A stretch of 64,000 bases of DNA. Origin: Platerodrilus igneus (Eukaryota > Arthropoda > Insecta > Coleoptera > Lycidae). The stretch spans positions 2,439,001 through 2,503,000 of the forward strand of contig JARFIW010000668.1 in the NCBI GenBank assembly GCA_036346225.1, read 5' to 3'. The position numbers were made by a program, and so were the translations under genes. Within the stretch, counting starts at the first letter, position 1. Each line of letters starts with the position of its first letter. The notes below the pieces were generated by a model. That model was given only the letters and a program-made list of their open reading frames with translations, searched no databases and had not been told where the DNA came from. This document shows, piece after piece, positions 56,229 through 64,000 of the stretch.

Positions 56229-59200
56229 ATGAATGCTGAAACCGTATCCGAGATTAGTAGCTCAATTTTGAGATTAACTGTAAAATGCGTGAATCTAATT
56301 AAATCAGTGAATGAAATAACGAAACACATTTTAATTATCAAAGCAAATATTAGTATATTGAAGCTTGCTATTAAAAATAAGGTATACGAAGACAATCAAC
56401 AAGAAAATCCTAGTAGGCTGGAATCTAATTTAGCAAATCTTAAAAGCTACCTTGTACGATTGAGGCACTTGAAACGTACTTTGGAATATCGTGGTAAAGG
56501 TGTTGATGCAACGCTTTCTAGAGGTCATACTCGAAAAAAATTGATTTGGCATGATGTACAATCATGTTTTGGAAGTCGAATAATTACGGGACTTATTACC
56601 AATTTAAATTATAGAGATCCTCTAGTGTTCTTAGACAAGGCGTTCGCTAGTTTTAAACGCAAGATTGTTGCTTGCTTAAAAAAGTCAATGTTGAAAGTTA
56701 ATGTAATATTTACCGCTAACTTTGTTAAGCCTACAACTGGTGAAATAGATTTGAAAACGTTTCCTACTGCAAATCGTCACATCGATATAAATACCAATCT
56801 CAAGCTGTGGTATAAGGAGAACGTATTGAACAAGATTTCGAAGCGATTAGAAGAATTTTGCGAGAAAGATTCTGGTTGGGCAATCCAAGAAGTTTTACTC
56901 TTGAAGGTAAATATAAACAATCATGATCCACTTAAAGGAGGGTGTTCAACGTTTGTACCGGTTCCAGACTTTATAAAAAAGAAAAAAGCTGTGGTAAATG
57001 TAATAAATAACGATCAACATTGCATTTTTTGGAGCTTGGTTTCCGCTTTATATCCTGCTAAACAAAATAGTCAGAGAATATCTAGCTATCCACATTTTGA
57101 TACAGTATTACGCTACAATTCAATTCAGTTTCCAATCGCATTAAAAGACATAAAAAACATTGAGAAGCTTAACAATCTCGCAATTAACCTATATTGTATA
57201 GAAAATACTAAAATACTACCATTTTGTTTAAGTGAAAATTTTAAAAAAAATTGAACCTATTAATCTGTTAGTTTTAAATAATGATTCCTTACAATATTCT
57301 CGTCCGACAAATGCTGATGAGAATCACTTTCATTTTACTTGGATTAAGGATATGTCAAAATTATTTGCAAAACAGTTGTCTTCACATGAACATAGAAAAT
57401 TTTTTTGTTATAGATGTTTAAATAATTTTAGTACAGCAGCATTGCTTAAGCGTCATTCGAATTATTGCGAAAAACAGAATACTTGCTCAATAAGATTACC
57501 TGAAGAATCTGAAAAGTATCTAACGTTTAAACATTTCCACTATCAAGAAAAAGTATCATTTGTAGTTTATGCAGATCTCGAATGTATATTAGAACCATGC
57601 AATGAGTCGGAGGTAATACTAAACACAGTCTCTTACCAAAGGCATATACCCTTTAGTGTAGCGTATTATTTGAAATGCTCGTATGATAATAAATATTCCA
57701 AATTTCAATTGTATCGCGGAAAGGATTGTATAGAATGGTTTGTTGCTCAATTGAAACTGATTTCAGAAACGACTAATAAAATTTTCTGTAACCCAAAACC
57801 TATGAATCCTTTAACAGAAGAACAAAAGTTAGCATTTAAATTTGCCCTTCACTGTCACATTTGCAATAAACCTTTTAGTATAGATGATATTAGAGTTCGC
57901 GATCACTGCCACTTTACAGGTGAATTTCGAGGAGCGGCTCATCAAGATTGCAACATCAATTATCATAATTTTTATATGATACCGGTAGTTTTCATAACTT
58001 ATCAGGCTACGATTCGCATTTCATTATTAAAAAAATTGCGTTAGGGTTTTCAGGTTTGGTAAGAATTCTACCAATAAATAAGGAAAAATACATATCTTTT
58101 ACAAAATATGTAAATGGTACGAAAGTTACTTTTAGATTTATCGATTCATTCAGGTTTATGGCATCTAGCATCGAAAAATTAGCTTCATACTTAGATGATA
58201 ATAAAAATCCATCACCAGGAAAATTGTAACACCGATAATGAGTTTCAGTTACTTACGCGTAAAGGTATATTTCCTATGATTACATTAACTCTTGGGATAG
58301 GCTCAATGAAACCGATTTACCCTGTAAAACAGCATTCTTTAATCGTTTGCGCAATGAAGAAATCTCAGATGAAGACTACAATCATGCTAAACACGTTTGG
58401 CAAACATTTAATATAAAAACACTAGGGACTATTCAGACCTATATTTAAAACAGATGTACTGCTCTTGACTGATATATTTGAAAACTTTAGAAAAACTTGT
58501 ATGTTCACGTATAAGTTAGATCCGCTTCACTACTTTACGGCTCCTGGTTTAGCTCTAGATGCGATGTTAAAACGACGAACGTTAAACTCGAGCTGCTTAC
58601 TGATATTGAAAAATAATGTTTTTAGAACGGGAATTCGTGGCGGTGTTTCTCAATGTTCGAATAGATATGCTAAAGCAAATAACAAATATATGAAAGCAGA
58701 TTATGATCCAAATTTCGATTCTAAATATTTAATGTATTTTGATGTTAATAATTTATATGGGGCTGCAATGTCTGAATATCTTCCATATGGAGAATTTGAA
58801 TTTTTAGATGGTACCAGTCCAGATATAGTACGTTTAAACATACTTAATATTCCCGATGATTCTGATGTAGGATATATTTTTGAATGCGATTTACACTATC
58901 CAGTATCTTTACATGAAATTCACAGTGACTTACCTTTAGCGCCTGAACATATGATACCACCAGTACCTTCTAATAAATCAAACTTAAAGAAATTACTTAC
59001 AACTTTATATCCAAAACTCAACTATATTATTCACTACAAGAATTTAAAATGTATTTAAGCTACGGTTTAGAACTGAAAAGATTCATAAGGTTCTTCGGTT
59101 TAAACAAGCTCCTTGGTTAAAAGAATACATTGATTTGAATACGAAATTAAGACAACAGTCAAAAACAGTTTCGATATATGCTTTTATAAAAATATGATAA

Positions 59201-59976
59201 ATTCGGTTTATGGAAAGATGATGGAAAACGTACGGAAAAGGAAAGATGTGAAATTAGTGACCAAATGGGAAGGACGGTTTGGAGCTCGTAGTTACATAGC
59301 GAAGCCTAATTTTCATAGTTGCACTGTGTTAGACAAAGATCTAGTCTTAATAGAAATGAATAAATTAGAGGTTTACTTAAACAAACCCATTTATGTAGGT
59401 TTCTCTATTCTAGATATTTCAAAACCTATTTATATGAATTTCACTATAGTTATATAAAATCGCAATTTGCTAACAAAGCAAAGCTGCTGTACACAGATAC
59501 GGATAGTTTGATATACGAGTTTAGCGTTGAAGATATTTACTCTTATATCAAACAAGATATTCATAGATTTGATACTTCTGATTACGACCCTCATAACAAA
59601 TATCATATTCCATTATCAAATAAAAAAGTTCCTGGTATTATGAAAGATGAAAACAATGGTGACATCATGCTAGAGTTTGTAGGACTTAGATCTAAAATGT
59701 ACACGTATAGAGTTCAGGATAGGATAATAAAAAGTCGAAGGATCTTCCTTAGCAAGTATTAAGCAAATTTCTTTTGATGATTATAAGAATGCTTTGTTTT
59801 ATAAACAGACTGTACAGAAACAGCAATGTTTAATTAGATCAGTCAAACATGATGTCTGTACTATTAAACAAAACAAAATTGTTCTTAATCCAAGTGATGA
59901 TAAAAGAATTCTTAGTACCTTAACCACTGATACTAAACCTTGGGGGTATAACTATACATATAGAGATGACTTGTAA
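56229..59976 (+). pseudogene. Protein-primed type B DNA polymerase (pPolB), multiply frameshifted
   Basis: Polinton/adintovirus-type polymerase, recognisable from end to end but split into at least seven frames (breaks near 57240, 58035, 58200, 58420, 59055-59190, 59430 and 59760). Order of parts: an N-terminal domain of about 330 residues; a C2H2-like finger near 57405; the exonuclease motif Y-A-D-L-E-C near 57570; a C-H-I-C...H-C-H...C-N zinc cluster of endonuclease-VII type near 57855; motif A F-D-V-N-N-L-Y-G near 58740; motif B N-S-V-Y-G-K near 59197; motif C Y-T-D-T-D-S near 59492; and K-M-Y-T-Y near 59697. It would replicate the viral genome from a protein primer. The first in-frame ATG is 56229. 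The copy is inactive. Confidence 0.9.
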
Positions 59977-60417
59977 AGCTTCAACCACTGGCTCAAATAA
60001 AGAATGCAATTTATTTTATCTAGATTAACATATAATATTTTTTAGTTATAAAACTTCAGTGTTATGTTTATACCTGCACAAGTACACCGATTTTCGTTTT
60101 TGGATGTATCTAAAAATAGGATACCTTTCAATCTGCCCGAGTTTTGAACTATATATAGTAGTAGTAGTAGTAACCGTTCTGTTAAAAAAAAATCCAGTTT
60201 GTTACTAACATACCAGTTAGTTTATTTGAGAAATGTATAACAAAACTTTTATTTAAAATTGTCAATGTTTATGGCTGTTTACTAAATCACTTAATAATTC
60301 AAACATGTAAAAGATATTGTAAAACATGTAAAAATATTAATAAATAGACTGTGATTGCTAAATGATTTATTGTTTTTTATAATTTGTAAAGGTACAGTAA
60401 TAATAATAATAAAGTAA
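59977..60417. other. Convergent spacer between polymerase and capsid genes
   Basis: AT-rich sequence between the 3' ends of the plus-strand polymerase and the minus-strand capsid gene. Contains (GTA)n near 60158 and AATAAA-like signals on both strands near 59996 and 60360. No gene seen. Confidence 0.5.
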
Positions 60418-61627
60418 TTATAATATTCTTATGCTGTTTGAGAGTGGATTGTATTTGACTATCTTATCATGAAGTATAAGGCAATGACCAGATGTATTTG
60501 GCAAAACGTTTCTGCTAGTTTCAAATTCTAATCTAATATCGACAGTACCAGATTTTAACGCTTCGTTTTGTCTAGAACAATCTATGACTACTAATGGTGC
60601 AATACTTCGTAAATCTTCAGGATTAAAAAGTGGCTCATTTTCCTTTTCGTAGTATGATTGCTGAAACTGAGCATACATCTCATATAACAACGCAGTCTGT
60701 TTATTCTCGAACCTCAAATTTAAGTTATCGTACGGGAAAATTTCTGAATTTAAATATAGTTTCATGTTGGTTAAATAGCAATGATCAAAACGACTGTAGT
60801 TGCTCATGTATCTATTTTTCGGTTGGTTTGAAACCAACAATCACAAATCTTGGTTTTTCTAATTGTGTTGTTGTTTTAATGTTCCATGTATGACGTTGCG
60901 TTCTTGTAGAAGTTGATATTCATGCAACTCCCATCCTCTAAACGGAATATGCAAATCCTGATTTTGTGCAACGCATTCTATTAAATTAATTCGTTGAGTA
61001 TCATCAACGGCTACATGCGGCATTTTCCATAAAACTTTATTTAAAACAACTTTTATTTCTTCATCGGGTGTAGGATTAATTATAGCATTAGTATCAAAAC
61101 TAGAACGTAGTAAGACTAACTCATGACGGAGGTTTAAAATAATTTTTTTAAAATCTTCGCATAATCCGAGAACCATTGAAAGGTTTATTGCAACATTAAA
61201 ATTCCCATTAGCATCAACTATTTGTGAATCATCCATAGGAAACCACCCAGCGTTTTGTAAATGTTTACTTTGATTGCTATTATATGAAACATATCCCTTC
61301 ATTATAGACGTTAATCCAGGATTCCGAACACGATCTACAATGATACCACCAATCTCATACCTAATTTCATCAAAAAGCAGCAAAATTCCATTATTTACAA
61401 ACTTTGCTGTCTGAGACGGTGTTCCATCTGTTTTAATTAATTTGCCTTCTATGTACAGCATGCTCTTTGATGGTAAGGTGTATACATCTTGTTGTTGTAT
61501 AGGGATTCGAATTTCATCATTATTGTTTAAAGATGTGTTAGCATAAGGTTGATGAGTATGTTTTCAATATTAACAATTGCATTGTCGAAGTAAACTTTTC
61601 ACGCATGTTCAGTATTTCACTATTCAT
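60418..61627 (-). pseudogene. Major capsid protein, double jelly-roll (Polinton/adintovirus type)
   Basis: The minus-strand ATG at 61627 starts directly after the 51-aa ORF. Conserved pieces include F-D-E-I-R-Y-E-I-G-G, D-R-V-R-N-P-G, G-Y-V-S-Y, R-G-W-E-L-H-E-Y and, in the second half, S-R-F-D-H-C-Y-L-T-N, F-P-Y-D-N-L-N-L, V-I-D-C-S-R-Q-N and Y-N-P-L-S-N near the C-terminus. These match the hexon-like capsid protein of adintoviruses as I know it. Frame changes occur near 61560, 60880 and 60815, so the protein is broken; most of its sequence otherwise survives. It forms the main shell of the virion in intact relatives. Confidence 0.85.
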
Positions 61628-61628
61628 T

Positions 61629-61784
61629 CTACTTTTTAATTAAATGCAGTCCTAACGATTGTAGAAACTGCCGGTTTTGTGTTGTTAGCGGTCTTGAAAC
61701 AATCAATCGAGTGTCGATTGCTTTGAAATTTCCAGCATTTATATCAATTCTTGACATGTTGCGTGCATTATACTTAATACCCAT
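61629..61784 (-). CDS. 51-aa ORF between penton and capsid genes
   Basis: ATG at 61784, four bases past the stop of the penton frame; stop at 61629-61631, immediately before the capsid ATG. It encodes M-G-I-K-Y-N-A-R-N-M and ends L-G-L-H-L-I-K-K. Tight packing on both sides and an intact frame suggest a real small viral gene. No function recognised. Confidence 0.6.
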   Translation of the reverse strand: MGIKYNARNMSRIDINAGNFKAIDTRLIVSRPLTTQNRQFLQSLGLHLIKK

Positions 61785-61786
61785 GG

Positions 61787-62523
61787 CTATTGCAGATTTT
61801 TTAAATGCAACCTTACAGTTAGCAGTTCTCCTCTGAAATTAACTAAATTTCCATCTTGATCTAACACTTTAACTATTATTTCATTTATTATACGTGACCT
61901 GATTGGTAGATATATAATCGTAGGTGGACACTCGACAATTTTAAAACCTGCAGGTACTTGAGGAAAAAATTCGTGTATTACATGGGCTGGTTTACTATTT
62001 AAATAGGATCCACTTGCAATATTACAATCGATTAAAACTGCATTCACTTTACAAATGTTGATCGCGTAGTCTGCTTGATGCGTGACAAATGCTAGCAATT
62101 TTCGCGGATTGAAACCAAGTAGAGAACCAATTGAATCCTTTTGGTAAAATCCACATCTAGACTACATTTAATACTACATTTAAGTGTATTATTGTCAGCT
62201 GTAATTTCTATATACACTGGCGTCTTTCTAGCGCTTCGTGATTGATCCATACGACCACGCCATCTTTTATCACCTAAAGCTTTTTGAAGATATTTATTAA
62301 TTTCTCTAATCTCATAAGCACCTTCAGGTATTTCTATGAATTCTCCGTCAGATCCATAATAAAATTTATTATTTATTCCTTTTTCTATGTTTGGAATTGT
62401 GTTATAAGACTCAAAATTTGTTAATCCTAATACGTACTCCGAATCATTATCCAAGTTTATAGGCGGATTAAAATTGCTTGTTAAAACTGAAGTGTTTCCC
62501 GTTAGAGTAAAAGTGTACGACAT
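61787..62523 (-). pseudogene. Penton-like minor capsid protein, one frameshift
   Basis: The first ATG in frame is 62523 (M-S-Y-T-F-T-L-T-G-N). The N-terminal part contains P-P-I-N-L-D-N, Y-V-L-G-L-T-N-F-E and I-P-E-G-A-Y-E. A one-base frameshift near 62120-62135 moves the rest (I-H-E-F-F-P-Q-V-P-A-G and F-R-G-E-L-L-T-V-R-L) to another frame. This is the single jelly-roll vertex protein found next to the capsid gene in Polintons and adintoviruses. Gene order protease, penton, capsid is as expected. Confidence 0.8.
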
Positions 62524-62542
62524 AACAACTTCGTACGCAGTT

Positions 62543-62908
62543 CTATGCACTACTTAGAAATTGTAAGCATAAATGACCGCAAAACACAGTACCGTACGAT
62601 TGTTCTTGGTTAATGTTATAAAGAATTTTACATTTACCCCCGCTATTCAAATAACTTATCAACTCTGTTGGCGGTCGCAAGTTTCCGTAGCCGTCATAGT
62701 AAATAGCGCTACTACCGTACTTTTTGTAAGAGGTCCAATGCGTGCCTAAACCTTCTATTCCATCTAAATTAATTATACCACATTCTTTTAAATTAACTTT
62801 CTTGGGAAGATTGTTTCTCATGAACACTCCACGGAAATATGGTACTTCTAATTGCTTAACAAACTCTATTAATTCTACATTGCTTAGTGCTCGATTAGGT
62901 AAAATCAA
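62543..62908 (-). CDS. Adenain-like cysteine protease
   Basis: About 120 residues with the adenovirus-type (C5-like) pattern: F-R-G-V-F-M-R, G-T-H-W (catalytic His), Y-Y-D-G-Y-G (acid), and C-G-H-L-C-L (catalytic Cys). It processes capsid proteins in related viruses. No ATG opens the frame: the expected start overlaps the previous gene's stop at 62905-62908 as TTGA, where an ATGA overlap would be normal, so the start codon may be mutated. Otherwise the frame is open and all catalytic residues are present. The 3' end lies 20 bases past the penton ATG. Confidence 0.8.
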   Translation of the reverse strand: MILPNRALSNVELIEFVKQLEVPYFRGVFMRNNLPKKVNLKECGIINLDGIEGLGTHWTSYKKYGSSAIYYDGYGNLRPPTELISYLNSGGKCKILYNINQEQSYGTVFCGHLCLQFLSSA

Positions 62909-63246
62909 GTTGCGTTCCTTTGAGGTTTTGCAGGGGCTAAAAAAAGACCAAAACCTTTTTTATAAGGTTTGATGTACATGCCGTTTCCGACTGCAATGTC
63001 CTCCATTGCCTTGTTATGACGGTGTTTTTCAGCTAGTTGTTCCTTAGCTATTTTAGTATCTGAAACTGCTTTTGCAACAGCAGCTGCACCTCCAGTAAGA
63101 GTACCAAGAGCGCTTAGGCCTGCAAAAATTGGTATTAGTGGTAGAAAACCTCCTGTTTTAGGAATTGATATAATACGAGCTGATTTAATATGCTTCTTTT
63201 GTTTTGCTGTATTGGCGGCCTTAATTGCTATGTTGATTGCATCCAT
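62905..63246 (-). CDS. Hydrophobic minor virion protein of Polinton/adintovirus type
   Basis: 113 codons from ATG at 63246. A Lys-rich N-terminus leads to I-P-K-T-G-G-F-L-P-L-I-P-I-F-A-G-L-S-A-L-G and an Ala/Gly-rich helix, then Y-I-K-P-Y-K-K-G-F-G-L near the end. I recognise this pattern from adintovirus-like loci in arthropods. A membrane-active minor capsid role, comparable to adenovirus pVI/pX, is an inference. The frame is intact. Confidence 0.7.
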   Translation of the reverse strand: MDAINIAIKAANTAKQKKHIKSARIISIPKTGGFLPLIPIFAGLSALGTLTGGAAAVAKAVSDTKIAKEQLAEKHRHNKAMEDIAVGNGMYIKPYKKGFGLFLAPAKPQRNAT

Positions 63247-63347
63247 AATATTAGATCCTTTAGTCTTTTTTAAAGCTGTACGTGCTTGTTTGATAATACT
63301 TTTAATACCTAAAGTACTTCTTATTTTACGTTTCTTTATCAGTTTTC

Positions 63348-63742
63348 TTATTTTATTGATATTTTTGTTCTCAGTGATGCACAGGCACCCATACCAAGTT
63401 TTACTTTAGCTTTCATTGCGGTAGCTACTCCAAATGCTGCTACTTTTTCACCTAAAGACGAGTCACCAGAATTTAGTCTTTCTGTAGCTAACTGAGCTAA
63501 CTTCGAATCTGCTTGATGACGTTTAGATAGATCCTTTTCTTTGGTGTATGCAATATCGTGCTCCTTACAAGCCTCGTCTAACTTGTTTATTCCTTGTCTC
63601 CCCGAGCTAACCGTTCGATTAGTTTTGTACCCGGACCGCAAAATTTGTAACCCGGAATATGCGCTTCAAATGGTAAATTGTTAATTACAGTATTTAATAG
63701 TCCGTTCCCAGTAGTTTTAGAATTATTATTATATGTAATCAT
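63348..63742 (-). pseudogene. Parvovirus-type phospholipase A2 protein, frameshifted
   Basis: ATG at 63742. The calcium-loop motif G-Y-K-F-C-G-P-G-T is followed by R-L-A-R-G; a missing base near 63597 shifts the frame, after which N-K-L-D-E-A-C-K-E-H-D-I-A-Y supplies the catalytic His-Asp pair. The C-terminus is Ala/Lys-rich. In parvoviruses this activity lets particles leave endosomes; adintovirus-like elements carry a related gene. The single frameshift is the only obvious defect. Confidence 0.85.
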
Positions 63743-63823
63743 TAGCGGACAACTATCCTCTCAAGCTGTGCAGTAAATAAATAAAATATTATGAATTAAT
63801 GATTCTTTATATACTCGCCGTTT

Positions 63824-63825
<2 letters not shown>

Positions 63826-63879
<54 letters not shown>
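63826..63879. repeat. (TA)n tract between divergent viral genes
   Basis: About 54 bp of TA dinucleotides in the 177-bp gap between the start of the phospholipase gene (minus) and the ORF at 63920 (plus). Transcription may start from both sides. Confidence 0.95.
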
Positions 63880-63882
<3 letters not shown>

Positions 63883-63919
63883 CCACTTTTTTTACAAATC
63901 GAATTTAGTACTTGCAAAC

Positions 63920-64000
63920 ATGCGTGTTGTGAAACAATCAACACCTTTAACCATAAACAATAATGACATTGGCGTGCAATCCTTAGCTAAAAAGAAAAAA
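63920..64000 (+). CDS. Start of a further viral ORF, runs off the window
   Basis: ATG at 63920 opens 27 codons without a stop to the last base: M-R-V-V-K-Q-S-T-P-L-T and ending in a Lys run. Its position facing away from the structural genes suggests another gene of the element, perhaps the packaging ATPase or integrase, but the visible part is too short to tell. Confidence 0.45.
   Translation, partial: MRVVKQSTPLTINNNDIGVQSLAKKKK

Noticed and set aside
56229..59976. Bidnavirus polymerase rather than Polinton/adintovirus
   Set aside because: Although bidnaviruses also have a protein-primed polymerase, the neighbouring double jelly-roll capsid, penton and adenain-like protease fit only the Polinton/adintovirus group.

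Overview
This is a stretch of an AT-rich arthropod nuclear genome, most likely an insect. The anchor is a broken-up but recognisable host gene on the minus strand, the mRNA-capping enzyme (RNGTT family). Five exons are visible: 51035-50844, 50796-50492, 19649-19546, 13840-13771 and 13721-13560. All splice phases agree. The visible part encodes the RNA 5'-triphosphatase domain with its HC-T-H-G-F-N-R-T-G active site, the linker, and the start of the guanylyltransferase domain. The exon with the catalytic lysine is not in the window and should lie before base 1. Two introns are about 48 bp, one is 5.7 kb and one is 30.8 kb.

Almost everything in the long introns, and from 1 to 13.5 kb, is mobile DNA. 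From 1 to 17 kb there is a LINE endonuclease relic, two fold-back repeats (one carrying two tRNA-Ala-like sequences), and a same-direction series of long LTR-like units. Each of these units ends in a tRNA-Lys-type primer binding site and most end in a (TA)n tract. A Tc1/mariner-superfamily transposon with about 220-bp inverted repeats sits at 11.4-13.3 kb. Penelope-like elements lie at 17-21 kb. From 21.4 to 31.9 kb there is a nested stack: a piggyBac transposon split by an 8.7-kb LTR element (TSD ACTT), which contains a 4.2-kb gag-remnant LTR element in reverse (TSD ACGC), which contains a 361-bp hAT-like MITE (TSD ATCTAGAC). From 32.8 to 37 kb there are LINE copies, one interrupted by a complete but frame-broken mellifera-type mariner. 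A tRNA-derived SINE with a 14-bp TSD is at 37.5 kb. From 40.5 to 49.8 kb there is an LTR element with about 2.05-kb LTRs, a gag, no visible pol, and a related solo LTR inside the gag (TSD AGGT).

Upstream of the capping-enzyme gene, from about 52.9 kb to the window end, is an integrated Polinton/adintovirus-like element. Plus-strand genes are a small intact 98-aa ORF and a protein-primed type B DNA polymerase broken into many frames. Minus-strand genes are a double-jelly-roll major capsid protein, a 51-aa ORF, a penton-like minor capsid, an adenain-like cysteine protease, a hydrophobic minor virion protein, and a parvovirus-type phospholipase A2 protein. A further plus-strand ORF starts at 63920 and runs off the end. 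The regulatory DNA includes a cluster of palindromic and direct repeats, tandem repeats and duplicated TATA-like segments. Most viral genes carry frameshifts, so this copy looks dead as a unit.

Observations most worth checking are a string of small hairpins with mostly 5-nt loops in the gag-only LTR family, the LTR-PBS-(TA)n unit series with tandemly duplicated primer binding sites, the tRNA-bearing fold-back, and the intact small ORF beside otherwise broken viral genes.
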